Origin: Bog-950 sp044225825
GTDB lineage: Bacteria; Bacteroidota; Bacteroidia; Chitinophagales; LD1
NCBI GenBank assembly: GCA_044225825.1
Contig: JBGAIB010000004.1
Coordinates: 62,001-126,000 of the forward strand
Reading direction: 5' to 3'
Length of the DNA: 64,000 nucleotides
The first letter of the stretch is position 1; each line of letters starts with the position of its first letter. Shown piece by piece: positions 18,658 through 28,176 of the stretch. Under the pieces are notes generated by a model that searched no databases, was not told the origin of the DNA, and saw only the letters and a program-made list of their open reading frames with translations. The position numbers were made by a program, and so were the translations under genes.

Positions 18658-21600
18658 ATGAAAAGGATTTTATTTACAATAATGCTATTCGTTTGCGGAT
18701 ACCGGGCACAGGCGCAGGCTCCCCAGGCATTCAATTATCAGGCGCTTGCGCGCGATGCCTCGGGCACTACCCTGGTGGCAGGCACGCTGGTTGACATTCG
18801 CTTTACGCTGCATCATTTAACCGCAAGCGGCACGGTGGTTTATAAGGAGCAACACCTTTCAAAACCGGTCAATCAATTTGGTTTGTTTTCGGTAGCGGTG
18901 GGTACTGGCGATTCCACTATCGGGCCCGGTAACATAGCGAATGTAGATTGGAGTACGCCCAAGTTTTTGGAAGTAGAGTACAAGCTGCACAGTGCTTCGG
19001 TATACGATAACATGGGAACGACGCAGTTACTGAGTGTGCCTTATGCGCTTGTGTCGCAAACTGCCATTGAGAGCGAGCAGTGGAAATCATCGGGAAATGA
19101 TATTTATAATGCGAATAGCGGAAGAGTAGGTATCGGAATTGCAAATCCTGTATCTACAAAAGTGATGATTAAGGATACTTTAATGACCTCCGCACTTATA
19201 GTTAATGATGAGATGACTACCTCGAGTGCTATAGGAAGTTTTTATGACGGTGTTACCATCAATGGACAGGTGAATACCCCTTTCCCATCCGATTTACCCT
19301 ACATTGATTACTATGCTTTAAATGTGAGCAGTAATTGTCATGCCATGAAAATTAATTCCAGTTATGATGGCTTAACTGTGAACACTTTTAATGGCAGGGG
19401 CATCTACTCGGAAATTGCAGAAGGAGTTGCTGCGGAACTATATGCCGACCAGGGTTATGCTTTATTAGTACGGAAGGGCAATGTAGGTATCGGGAATTTA
19501 AATCCCACCACCAGCTTAAGTGTTTCAGGTGGGTATAATGACATGGAGATCGTTTGTCCTGCATCGGGTGGTTCGGGAGCAAATCCTACTTTGTATTTAA
19601 GGAACCTGGCCGGAGGAAACATTGCCGAATGCAGCATTACGCAGTATGGTGTATCCGCTACCGGAACAGGGTTTTCCCCATTGCCCTTAGCAGCAACCAC
19701 AAAGTTTTTTAACCCTTCCGGATTTGAATTTGTAACCGATGCAGGCTTAGCATTTGCACCGCAAATTGGTGTAGGGGTAAATTTCATTTATAACCCTGCG
19801 CACGGGGTAGGTATTGGTATAAATTCCATGAATGCGGCAGAACGTTTGGAAGTAAACGGGGCTATTAAAATCGGCAATACCAGTTCCAGCAACCTGGGCA
19901 CTATCCGTTATACCGGCACCGATTTCGAAGGTTTTGTAGGCGGCATCTGGAAATCAATGACAGGGCAGGGCGGGGGAGGAACCCAAACGCTTTCCCTGGC
20001 CGGGGCTAACTTGAGTATCAGTGGTGGTAACTCCGTTAACCTTTCCGCCCTGAATACCGATAATCAATTATTAACCCTTTCGCAAACAAACGGCAGGCTG
20101 GGCATCGTTAATGGTAATACCGTTCAGTTGCCATGGTCAATTGATAGCATTACCACTTCAGTGGTTTTATTGCCGGCTTATGAGGTAGGCATCGGAGTCA
20201 TTGCAAATCCAACTCAAAAGCTGGAGATAAACGGGGCAATTAAAATCGGAACAACTGCGCTGCCTCAGGCGGGTGTCATACGCTATACAGGTACCGATTT
20301 TGAAGGATACGATAATGGTACCTGGAAATCATTTACAGCTACTTCCGGTTCTGTTAGTTTAACCGGCGATGTAACCGGCACTTCTGCTGCCACGGTAGTT
20401 GCTAAGTTGCAAGGTCGCACGGTTGCTGCTACAGCACCAACCAACGGACAGGTATTAGGCTGGAGTACGGCTAATAACCGTTGGGAGCCTACAACAGTAA
20501 GTGGTGGGGGCGGAGGAGGCACGTTAAATGATGCCTACAACTATGGTGGCTCAGGCGCTGGTAGAACGATCTATGCAATTAATGGTGCGGTTAAGGTAAG
20601 TGGCAATGATGGCTTTTTAGTGGACGGCAATTTTGGTTTAGGTACTATACCCGCCACGGGGGCAGGTACACGTATGATGTTCTTTCCTAAAAAGTCGGCG
20701 TTTGTAGCAGGCACCGTAGCAGGTAATGAATGGGATGAACAAAACCTGGGCAATTATGCCATTGCATTAGGTGAGGGGCCCACTGCCAGCGGACAATCTT
20801 CTATTGCCTTAGGTTCAGGTTCTGCCCTGGCGCAAGGCGCTGTTATTTTAGGCGTAAACAATATCTCCACAGGGGTAAATGCGGTATGTATAGGCACCAG
20901 TTGTTCTGCCAGTCAGGAAGGCGGCATTGTCATCGGTAATCTGGCTACTACTAACGCTATGAATGGAGTAGCCATAGGCCGCAACACAGCTGCTACTAAT
21001 GAAGATGCCTTTAGTATTGGTATAACCAACAATGCTTCCGGATGGCGTTCTCTGGCTATGGGCAATGCAAGCGGTGCCTCCAATGATTATGCCATTGCCA
21101 TCGGACATGCCAGCTCTGCTTCAGGTTATGATGCCCGTGCAATCGGTTATGCAGCGTATGCGTCGGGCGATTACTCTACAGCCCTGGGTTCAAACATTCA
21201 TGCCTATTCGGCGTATGAAACCGTGCTTGGTCAATATAACACCGCTTATACACCCGCATCTACCACACAATGGAACGGCAGCGACCGTTTGTTTGTGCTG
21301 GGTAATGGGCAAAGTGCCGGTGGTTCCGATGCGTTAGTGGTACTCAAAAGCGGGTATATGGGCCTCGGCGTTTCGGTGCCAGCCTACCAATTACAACTAA
21401 GCGATAATTCCGCTGCAAAACCCGGCACCAATACCTGGACCGTAGCCAGCGATGCACGGCTGAAGAAGGATGTAACGCCATTTAAAGAAGGACTGAATAC
21501 CCTGAAAAAAATTGAACCGGTTAAATTCCATTATAACGAGCAGAGCGGTTACGATACCAAACCGGAATATATCGGTGTGCTGGCACAGCAATTAAAGGAG

Positions 21601-21807
21601 GCTGCACCTTATATGGTTGGGGCATTTAAACACAACGGGCAGGATTATTTAAGCGTTGATAACGGTGCCATGACCTATGTGCTGATTAATGCCGCCAAGG
21701 AACAGCAACAACTGATCGAATCCTTACAAAACGAAAACCAGCTGATGAAAGCACAGTTGGAGGAGTTGCTGGTAAAGTTCAGAAACATGGAGCAGGGCCT
21801 TCACTAA
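18658..21807 (+). CDS. Large surface adhesin with YadA-like repeats and S74 chaperone domain
   Basis: The chosen ATG at 18658 gives 1049 residues with a signal peptide (MKRILFTIMLFVCGYRAQA). The frame is open upstream but that part does not look coding. An N-terminal module (to about residue 140, QAFNYQALARDASG and MGTTQLLSVPYAL) matches the collagen-like protein at 1-736. Then come several VGIG...PxxKLEVNG units, two of them with RYTGTDFEG. A YadA head-like region (about 690-880) repeats ALG/AIG-type turns (SSIALGSGSA, YAIAIGHASSAS). The C-terminus is a Peptidase_S74 intramolecular chaperone (SDARLKKDVTPF, Ser931) and a coiled coil (IESLQNENQLMKAQLEELL). S74 domains trimerise fibres and cut themselves off, so this is probably a trimeric surface or tail-like fibre. 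No T9SS tail is seen. Confidence 0.82.
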   Translation: MKRILFTIMLFVCGYRAQAQAPQAFNYQALARDASGTTLVAGTLVDIRFTLHHLTASGTVVYKEQHLSKPVNQFGLFSVAVGTGDSTIGPGNIANVDWSTPKFLEVEYKLHSASVYDNMGTTQLLSVPYALVSQTAIESEQWKSSGNDIYNANSGRVGIGIANPVSTKVMIKDTLMTSALIVNDEMTTSSAIGSFYDGVTINGQVNTPFPSDLPYIDYYALNVSSNCHAMKINSSYDGLTVNTFNGRGIYSEIAEGVAAELYADQGYALLVRKGNVGIGNLNPTTSLSVSGGYNDMEIVCPASGGSGANPTLYLRNLAGGNIAECSITQYGVSATGTGFSPLPLAATTKFFNPSGFEFVTDAGLAFAPQIGVGVNFIYNPAHGVGIGINSMNAAERLEVNGAIKIGNTSSSNLGTIRYTGTDFEGFVGGIWKSMTGQGGGGTQTLSLAGANLSISGGNSVNLSALNTDNQLLTLSQTNGRLGIVNGNTVQLPWSIDSITTSVVLLPAYEVGIGVIANPTQKLEINGAIKIGTTALPQAGVIRYTGTDFEGYDNGTWKSFTATSGSVSLTGDVTGTSAATVVAKLQGRTVAATAPTNGQVLGWSTANNRWEPTTVSGGGGGGTLNDAYNYGGSGAGRTIYAINGAVKVSGNDGFLVDGNFGLGTIPATGAGTRMMFFPKKSAFVAGTVAGNEWDEQNLGNYAIALGEGPTASGQSSIALGSGSALAQGAVILGVNNISTGVNAVCIGTSCSASQEGGIVIGNLATTNAMNGVAIGRNTAATNEDAFSIGITNNASGWRSLAMGNASGASNDYAIAIGHASSASGYDARAIGYAAYASGDYSTALGSNIHAYSAYETVLGQYNTAYTPASTTQWNGSDRLFVLGNGQSAGGSDALVVLKSGYMGLGVSVPAYQLQLSDNSAAKPGTNTWTVASDARLKKDVTPFKEGLNTLKKIEPVKFHYNEQSGYDTKPEYIGVLAQQLKEAAPYMVGAFKHNGQDYLSVDNGAMTYVLINAAKEQQQLIESLQNENQLMKAQLEELLVKFRNMEQGLH

Positions 21808-21827
21808 AAATTTTGAAGTATAGTTTG

Positions 21828-21860
21828 TCGCCGCCGGTAGCAATTACCGGTGGCGATTTT
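21828..21860 (+). terminator. Terminator after the S74 adhesin
   Basis: A 12-bp stem TCGCCGCCGGTA/TACCGGTGGCGA (one G-T pair) with a five-base loop is followed by TTTTCATTTT. Confidence 0.78.
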
Positions 21861-21965
21861 CATTTTACCGCGTAGGCTGAGGGTTGAAAACTCCCCAACC
21901 GCATAAAGGGCAGGTTTAGCCTAAAAATCTATCTTAGCCCGTGAGATTTAACCATAAACAGGCTA

Positions 21966-23879
21966 ATGGCAGACATTTTCAGGAAGAAAGACATCGGCAG
22001 GGTATTGAAGGATGCCGAGGAAGGTTTAGGCGATAGCGAAAAAACCGGCCTGCATAAAACCCTTGGCGTGCGCGACTTAACCGCATTTGGTATTGCGGCA
22101 GTAGTAGGCGCCGGTATTTTCTCCAGCATTGGTAAAGCCAGCTTCGATGGCGGACCGGGCATTATCCTGCTCTTTATTTTTGTTGCTATCGCCTGCGGCT
22201 TCTCGGCGTTTTGTTATGCCGAATTTGCTTCTTTGGTGCCTGTAAGCGGTAGCGCCTACACTTATTCGTACGTAGCGTTTGGCGAAATCATCGCCTGGAT
22301 CATCGGTTGGGATCTTTTGATGGAATACGCTATCGGTAACATTGCTGTCGCCATTTCCTGGAGCGATTACTTTACCTCGATGATGGAGGGTTTTCATATC
22401 CATATCCCCGATTTTTTAACCATGGATTACTGGACAGCCCGCGATGGTTTTGCCGCAGTGGCTGAAAAACTGAATGCCGGTGCTGTGTTAGCTAAAATGG
22501 ATGCGGCTGCACAAGCCCAATACCTGGCCTGGACGGGTGCTCCACAGTTATTCGGCTTACGCCTTATTTGCGACTTACCTGCCTTTTTTATCGTTGGCAT
22601 TATCACGTATATCACTTACCGGGGTATTAAGGAGTCGAAGACTTCCGCCAACCTGATGGTAGCCTTAAAGCTGGGTGTTATCTTCCTGGTAATGGTGCTC
22701 GGTTCTTTTTACGTAAACCCGCATAACTGGAATCCGTTTTTACCCAATGGTATTGCCGGTGTTTTAAAAGGCACGGCAGCGGTATTCTTTGCCTACATAG
22801 GCTTTGATGCCATAAGCACCACAGCCGAAGAATGTAAGAACCCCCAACGCGATTTACCAAGGGGAATGATTTATGCCCTGATTATTTGCACCATCATTTA
22901 TGTGCTAATAGCCCTGGTACTTACCGGTATGGTAAAATACGATTCCCTGAATGTGGGCGATCCTCTGGCCTACGTGTTTAAGCTGGTCAAACAGGATTGG
23001 ATGGCGGGCATTGTAGCAGTAAGCGCTGTTATTGCAACCGCCAGTGTATTGCTGGTGTTTCAAGTGGGCCAACCGCGCATATGGATGAGCATGAGCCGCG
23101 ATGGTCTCTTGCCTAAAGTTTTCTCGCGCATACACCCTACCTTTAAAACGCCATCGTTCAGTACCATTCTTACAGGGTTTGTTGTGGGTGTGCCGGCTTT
23201 GTTCCTGAACTTAACAACGGTAATTGACTTAACCTCGGTAGGAACGCTGTTTGCCTTTGTGCTGGTATGCGGTGGTGTATTGCGGCTTAGTTTATTCCCT
23301 AATCCGCCGCAGGGCAAGTTTAAAACTCCCTATTTTAATGGCAAATGGGTAATGCCCTTGTTGCTGATTGGCGGTCTGGCTCTCGCCTATAAATACAATC
23401 ACGAAAACGTTAGCGACTTGCTGCACAACCGCACGATTGTTGCCGCCGATGCTTATCAGGATAAATTAACACCTGAAATGAGCGTCCGGATGGCCACCTG
23501 GCTGGCTGCCAATAAGGTTAACTACGAAACCAAGTACAATAGCACCATTGTTGATTTGAGCAGTATTTCGGAAGACGGTTATAAGAAACTGATGCGTGCT
23601 ATGCAATTACCGGAACAGGAACTTTATGAGTATGGCTGGTCTTCCTTCCGCCATCATTTTATGATGTGGCTGTTTTTGCTGATTGCAGTACTGGTTACTA
23701 TTGGAACGTTCTGGAAGAATTTATCATTGATCCCTGTGCTTGGGTTACTGAGTTGTATGTATTTATTATCGGAGTCGGGTGTTACTAACTGGGAGCGTTT
23801 CCTGGTATGGCTGATAATAGGCTTCGCTGTTTACTTTTTGTATGGGTACCGGAAAAGCAAATTGGCTGCGGCGGTATAA
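21966..23879 (+). CDS. APC-family amino acid permease (CAT-like)
   Basis: The 637-residue protein has 12 or more hydrophobic segments. It begins with a charged cytoplasmic tail (residues 1-30), then GIAAVVGAGIFSSIGKA, the substrate-binding start of TM1 in APC transporters. FFAYIGFDAISTTAEECKNP matches the TM6 region of cationic amino acid transporters. Two long loops are uncommon: one rich in Ala and aromatic residues (about 155-200) and one extramembrane loop near residues 480-555 that precedes the last helices. The likely role is proton-coupled uptake of basic or other amino acids. Specificity cannot be read from sequence. The peptidase gene 33 bases downstream may be cotranscribed. Confidence 0.85.
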   Translation: MADIFRKKDIGRVLKDAEEGLGDSEKTGLHKTLGVRDLTAFGIAAVVGAGIFSSIGKASFDGGPGIILLFIFVAIACGFSAFCYAEFASLVPVSGSAYTYSYVAFGEIIAWIIGWDLLMEYAIGNIAVAISWSDYFTSMMEGFHIHIPDFLTMDYWTARDGFAAVAEKLNAGAVLAKMDAAAQAQYLAWTGAPQLFGLRLICDLPAFFIVGIITYITYRGIKESKTSANLMVALKLGVIFLVMVLGSFYVNPHNWNPFLPNGIAGVLKGTAAVFFAYIGFDAISTTAEECKNPQRDLPRGMIYALIICTIIYVLIALVLTGMVKYDSLNVGDPLAYVFKLVKQDWMAGIVAVSAVIATASVLLVFQVGQPRIWMSMSRDGLLPKVFSRIHPTFKTPSFSTILTGFVVGVPALFLNLTTVIDLTSVGTLFAFVLVCGGVLRLSLFPNPPQGKFKTPYFNGKWVMPLLLIGGLALAYKYNHENVSDLLHNRTIVAADAYQDKLTPEMSVRMATWLAANKVNYETKYNSTIVDLSSISEDGYKKLMRAMQLPEQELYEYGWSSFRHHFMMWLFLLIAVLVTIGTFWKNLSLIPVLGLLSCMYLLSESGVTNWERFLVWLIIGFAVYFLYGYRKSKLAAAV

Positions 23880-23912
23880 ACAAAGGAATTTGATAACGAA
23901 CTGTGTTGCAAG

Positions 23913-24449
23913 ATGAGATGGATAGGAATCGTTTTTGTTTTGTTTTTTGTTGCCTCCGGCCTAAAGGCTCAAGATACGTTGGTTAGCACCTTACAGGTGG
24001 TACGTACCTGCCCGGCAGACCTGGATTCTATTAAAGTGGATTCCTTCTTCCGGGCTCGTAATATTGATCTTAGCATTACCGATAATCCGCAACTATACTA
24101 CGAGGTTTACCGTTGGTACCGCACTTGCTACCGTTATGGCGGGCAATCCGATAAAGGCATCGATTGCAGCGGCTTTATTAATATGCTTTACGAAAAAATT
24201 TACCATAAAAAATTGCCCAGGGCCTCGTATGCCATGTATCCCATATGCCGCCCATTAGGGAAAAAGGAGGTGCCGGCAGAAGGCGACCTGGTTTTCTTTA
24301 AGATCCATAAAAAGCGTATTTCGCACGTAGGCATTTACCTGCAACACGGCAAATTTGCCCATGCAAGCAACGTAGTTGGCGTTACCATCAGCGATTTAAG
24401 CGAGGCCTACTACAAGAAATATTTTTACCGCGCCGGCCGGCCCGAATAA
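23913..24449 (+). CDS. NlpC/P60 (C40) cell-wall peptidase
   Basis: The 178-residue protein has a signal peptide (MRWIGIVFVLFFVASGLKAQ) and a complete NlpC/P60 catalytic core. Cys85 lies in GIDCSGFINMLY, His138 in RISHVGIYL and the third polar residue His150 in KFAHASN. GDLVFFK is also typical of the fold. Such enzymes cut peptide bonds in peptidoglycan stems or turnover fragments in the periplasm. It sits between the permease (33 bases upstream) and a serine hydrolase gene, both likely cell-envelope proteins. Assignment to the family is firm; the exact bond cut is not known. Confidence 0.88.
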   Translation: MRWIGIVFVLFFVASGLKAQDTLVSTLQVVRTCPADLDSIKVDSFFRARNIDLSITDNPQLYYEVYRWYRTCYRYGGQSDKGIDCSGFINMLYEKIYHKKLPRASYAMYPICRPLGKKEVPAEGDLVFFKIHKKRISHVGIYLQHGKFAHASNVVGVTISDLSEAYYKKYFYRAGRPE

Positions 24450-24482
24450 TGCACGAATAGGAGTTTTATTAAGTTAAAATGC

Positions 24483-24511
24483 TTGATTTTTAAGCTACTG
24501 TCGTAATTTTG
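24483..24511 (+). promoter_or_regulatory. Near-leaderless promoter of the serine hydrolase gene
   Basis: TTG (24483-24485), 18 bases, then TAATTTTG (24504-24511), matching the TAnnTTTG -7 consensus. The ATG at 24522 is only ten bases past the -7 box, so the transcript leader would be about five bases. Confidence 0.5.
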
Positions 24512-24521
24512 CTGCCCCGAA

Positions 24522-25523
24522 ATGAACAAGAATACACTACTTCTGATAGCTGCAGTAATAATAGCTTCTGCAGCTGGTTACTTTGCCGGGCGGTATACAG
24601 CGCCTGCCGCAGTTGAAACTCCAGCTAACCCGGTTACGGCACAAACTTCTACTATGGGCGAAACGCGTGCCGGTGGCTATAAATTTATTAACCCCCTTTT
24701 GGAATGCGACAATTTCGACCCATCCGGATTAAACACCTGTTTGCAGATGGAAGGCGAAGTCAAAAACTTCATACAACAGGTTATAAATGATAAACGTGCA
24801 ACGCATGTATCGGTATACTTCCGCGATTTGAATAACGGTCCCTGGATGGGAATAAATGAAAACGAAGATTACTCTCCGGCAAGTTTATTAAAGGTGCCCG
24901 TAATGATTGCTGTTTTAAAGAGGGCGGAAAGTTCCCCTGCTTTTTTGAAACAGCGCATACGTTATGTGCACCGTATGGAGAATAATGTTACGGCAAACTT
25001 CAACGATTCGCTGCAGATAAAATTGGGCAATAGTTATACGGTGGAAGATCTGCTAAACCGAATGATTGAATTCAGCGATAATGAGGCCAAGGAGTTATTG
25101 TTTGCTGAAGTGGGAGAATCGCAGTTTGTTAAGGTGCTGAATGATTTAGGTGTAAGCATCGACGGTGTAAAAGCAGGTGATGATTTCATGTCGGTTCGCA
25201 CCTATAGTTCTTTTTTTCGCATCCTTTATAACGCTACATACTTAAGCAAGGAAATGTCCGAAAAAGCGCTTGGTATCTTAAGCAAAACCAACTTCGATAT
25301 AGGTATTAAAGCAGGCCTTCCGGTTGGCACCATTCTATCGCATAAGTTTGGAGAACGCGCCATACAGGGTGGGGCTATGCGCCAGCTCCATGATTGCGGT
25401 ATAGTTTATAAGGGGCACACCCCGTACCTGATTTGCATTATGACCCGCGGTAATGATTTTAATACTCAGGCTGAGGTAATTGCTGAAATCAGTAAGTTGG
25501 TATACCGCAACGTACAGCCCTAA
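24522..25523 (+). CDS. Class-A-beta-lactamase-like serine hydrolase, membrane anchored
   Basis: The 333-residue protein has an N-terminal membrane segment (LLLIAAVIIASAAGYFAG). The penicillin-recognising fold motifs are partial: active-site Ser121 in SLLK (SxxK, Lys124), then EFSDNEA matching the SDN loop. The third motif, normally KTG, reads HKFGE, followed by LHDCGIVYKG. This pattern is known in a class-A-like serine hydrolase group not thought to be resistance enzymes. It probably acts on cell-wall peptides in the periplasm, next to the C40 peptidase. I do not predict antibiotic resistance. Confidence 0.75.
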   Translation: MNKNTLLLIAAVIIASAAGYFAGRYTAPAAVETPANPVTAQTSTMGETRAGGYKFINPLLECDNFDPSGLNTCLQMEGEVKNFIQQVINDKRATHVSVYFRDLNNGPWMGINENEDYSPASLLKVPVMIAVLKRAESSPAFLKQRIRYVHRMENNVTANFNDSLQIKLGNSYTVEDLLNRMIEFSDNEAKELLFAEVGESQFVKVLNDLGVSIDGVKAGDDFMSVRTYSSFFRILYNATYLSKEMSEKALGILSKTNFDIGIKAGLPVGTILSHKFGERAIQGGAMRQLHDCGIVYKGHTPYLICIMTRGNDFNTQAEVIAEISKLVYRNVQP

Positions 25524-25525
25524 GC

Positions 25526-25822
25526 TTACTCTTTCCTGATAACGAGCGTACCAGTTTCGCGCAGGTTACGTACTACCGCCATATAACTGGTATCAGCAAC
25601 TGGGCAGGTGTAAACCACCCGGAAATCCTTATCGACGATTGTAACCGAATCTGTGTTAAAATTAACCCTGTAACCACCTGTCGAAGGTCTGGTTTTGGCC
25701 ACGTTTCTATTATTATTCGCGGTTTTACTTTCCCCGCCCTGGCTTAAGGTTGCGTTTGGGTTTTGTGCTTCAGCCAGGGCATAACCTGCCAACAACAAAC
25801 ATGCTAACATAACATTCTTCAT
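25526..25822 (-). CDS. Small exported protein of unknown function
   Basis: The 98-residue protein has a signal peptide (MKNVMLACLLLAGYALAEA). The mature chain has a Gln/Asn/Ser-rich stretch and then a short beta-type domain (VTIVDKDFRVVYTC). No family is recognised. It starts 17 bases past the stop of the large adhesin-like gene and is cotranscribed with it, so it may be an accessory of that protein. Its stop lies two bases from the convergent hydrolase stop. Confidence 0.65.
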   Translation of the reverse strand: MKNVMLACLLLAGYALAEAQNPNATLSQGGESKTANNNRNVAKTRPSTGGYRVNFNTDSVTIVDKDFRVVYTCPVADTSYMAVVRNLRETGTLVIRKE

Positions 25823-25839
25823 CTTTCTTGCTTTTGAGG

Positions 25840-28176
25840 TTATTCAAATATGGTTAACACAGCATGCGAAGCGTCAGAACTGGAACTTGCCTGGCAGCGC
25901 ACCGTTGCTCCGCCCCATAACGAGGTCCGCCGCCATTGTATTTTAATGGTAGTAGAAACACCGGGTGTAACTGAAATTGGAAATCCGTTTATGGCAGCAC
26001 TGCCGGCAGCGGTCATGTAATCACTGCCAAAATAATCTTCATCAAAATCCTGCGCAACGCTGGAAACACCACCTACTGATGTGCCATCTTTAAGGATGCG
26101 GAAGAATACTATACACTGGTCAAACGTGTTAATGTCGAAAGATGAGGAGAAGAAGGCTGTAACCGTGCTTTTGGTAGGTGTAAAGGTTAGTGTTACGCCG
26201 GCCATATCAGCAAAGGTTGCACTTGCGGTAGTTAGGTTTGCAGCTAGCTTAGCTGAGCGTATGGTGGTACCACTGCCTCCGCTGGCAGTTAATGTATATG
26301 GGCCACTGCCTGTTAAGGTTAAGCCGCTGCCAATAGTAATATCCTGAACGGCGGCCGACGAGCCTGTTGGGTTACCTAAAAGTGTAGTAGCTCCGGCATT
26401 CTGAATTTTGGCATACGTAACCTGCGAATTACCAAGGTCGGCTGTGGCTATCGTGCCATTCGAGATCATGGCAGAGGTTACTTTACTTGCGCCTATGGCA
26501 GTTACACCGCTACTGTTTATAGTTACATCGCCTGTTATCGGTGTCGAAACCCATTGCGAACCGTTTGCAATCAGCAAATTGCCGGAGGTGGCCGTTGTGC
26601 TGCCCAGGGTAGTGCCGTTAATTTTTGCAACGGTAGGGCCGGGATACGAGCCGCTTAAATCACCGCTGGCGGCACCACTTGGTGGTAAGCTGGATGGTAT
26701 ATCCGAAGTAAGAGCAATGGTGCCGGTATTATCCGGTAAGGTCCAGGTGCGGTCAGCAGTAGGATCAGCCGTTGTCAGCAACCCTTCATTAGTATTTGCA
26801 GTGGCACCTTCAAAAATTAAACCCGTGCTGGCAAATTGCGACTGCCCGCTCGTTAATGCCGGGTTACCCGCCAGTGTCGGCGAATAATCGAAGGCCATCG
26901 AAGCCGAAAATCCGTCACCCAGTGCATCGGCAGCTACACCACCTGTTAAGCCCGTTCCCGCAGTTACCGTAGCCGTTTGGTTACCTTGTACGGCTGTGCC
27001 TGCTGTAGCGCCATAGGTCACGCTCCATGTTTGTGCAGCACTGCCATTGTAAACACTGCCGGTTAAACCGGTGCCTGGGGTATGGTTAGCGTTGGTGGAG
27101 GTTAAGGTGGCCGGTGCCCAGGCGGTACCATTGTATTGTAACACCTGGTTAGTGGTTGGCGCGGTAGCGCTTATACCTATACCCTGCAGGCCATCTACCG
27201 TTGGGTTAGGATACGAGCCGTTTAAATCGCCGCCGGCAGTACCGGTTGGTGGAAATCCGCTTGGTGCGCCGGTGATATCAGAATAAGGTATACCGGTTTG
27301 CCCGCTTAGCAGGCCGGTATTATCAGTTTTAATATAACGGTTGCCGCTGCCACCCAGGTTATCTACGGTAACTGCGCCAAGGTAAAAACGCGAAGCCCCG
27401 GTTTCGGTAACCGAAAAAACGTTGGAGCCACCGCCATTTACAACAGCAAAGTCTTCGGTGCCGTTGTTGTTTACATCCAGCTTGGCTTTTATGCTTCCAC
27501 GGCTGTTCAGGTTTAAAGCAACATCGGCGGTTTGGTTGCCGCTAATGTCGTTGCCTTTAACTATTACATCATCTTCAATCTGCAGGTTGCCGCCGTTTAT
27601 AAGGCGCATTTCTTCTGTTCCTGCTGTTTTAAAAACAAGGTCCTGACCATCGGTGGTTCCTATGTAGTCATTGGCCGGGTTGGTGCCGGTATTGCCGCGG
27701 AGGCCCCAGGCTGTTTTAGGATAAAAGTTATTGAAGCCGGTTACAATCCACTTTTGGTCGGTGTTGTTATACAACAGGGTAACCGAGCTATTGGCTGCAA
27801 CTGAAACCATATCCGCGCCATCCAGGGTTTTTATTTGGTTGGCACTGCTTGAACCTGCATTCAGATTGGCCACGGTTAAGGTTTGGCTCGTAGTATTGTA
27901 TAAGGTTACAACACGTCCATTGGTTCCACCACTTAAGCCGGTAATGCTAAACGCAGCCGCGGGACCTGTAATCCGGTAAAAGCTGAACTTGCTGGTGGTT
28001 AGATCCACATTGTTATTAGCGCCTGAACTGAGGGTTAATGCTGCTCCTTCCCGTAGGGCAAGGTCGCCCGCTACATCCAGTTTGCTGTTAGGAGCGTTGT
28101 TCCCAATACCAACATTTTGCGAAAAGACGGTGCCTGTTATGCAGGCAACAACCGCCAAAACGTACATTTTCTTCAT
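25840..28176 (-). CDS. Large repetitive exported adhesin-like protein
   Basis: The chosen ATG at 28176 gives 778 residues and exposes a signal peptide (MKKMYVLAVVACITGTVFS); an 18-codon extension does not look like coding sequence. The mature protein opens with NVGIGNNAPNSKLDVAG, the same VGIG...PxxKLDVNG unit seen several times in the adhesin at 18658. The rest is Ser/Thr/Gly/Asn-rich with repeats such as TGTAGGDLNGSYPNPTV and a near copy SGAASGDLSGSYPGPTV. The C-terminus lacks a T9SS sorting domain and an S74 domain; it ends in a hydrophobic beta-rich segment. It is likely a surface fibre or matrix protein. A 98-residue exported protein follows in the same unit. Confidence 0.75.
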   Translation of the reverse strand: MKKMYVLAVVACITGTVFSQNVGIGNNAPNSKLDVAGDLALREGAALTLSSGANNNVDLTTSKFSFYRITGPAAAFSITGLSGGTNGRVVTLYNTTSQTLTVANLNAGSSSANQIKTLDGADMVSVAANSSVTLLYNNTDQKWIVTGFNNFYPKTAWGLRGNTGTNPANDYIGTTDGQDLVFKTAGTEEMRLINGGNLQIEDDVIVKGNDISGNQTADVALNLNSRGSIKAKLDVNNNGTEDFAVVNGGGSNVFSVTETGASRFYLGAVTVDNLGGSGNRYIKTDNTGLLSGQTGIPYSDITGAPSGFPPTGTAGGDLNGSYPNPTVDGLQGIGISATAPTTNQVLQYNGTAWAPATLTSTNANHTPGTGLTGSVYNGSAAQTWSVTYGATAGTAVQGNQTATVTAGTGLTGGVAADALGDGFSASMAFDYSPTLAGNPALTSGQSQFASTGLIFEGATANTNEGLLTTADPTADRTWTLPDNTGTIALTSDIPSSLPPSGAASGDLSGSYPGPTVAKINGTTLGSTTATSGNLLIANGSQWVSTPITGDVTINSSGVTAIGASKVTSAMISNGTIATADLGNSQVTYAKIQNAGATTLLGNPTGSSAAVQDITIGSGLTLTGSGPYTLTASGGSGTTIRSAKLAANLTTASATFADMAGVTLTFTPTKSTVTAFFSSSFDINTFDQCIVFFRILKDGTSVGGVSSVAQDFDEDYFGSDYMTAAGSAAINGFPISVTPGVSTTIKIQWRRTSLWGGATVRCQASSSSDASHAVLTIFE

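Noticed and set aside
24522..25523. Antibiotic resistance beta-lactamase
   Set aside because: SxxK and SDN are present, but the KTG motif is replaced by HKFGE, and the neighbour is a wall peptidase; resistance is not supported.
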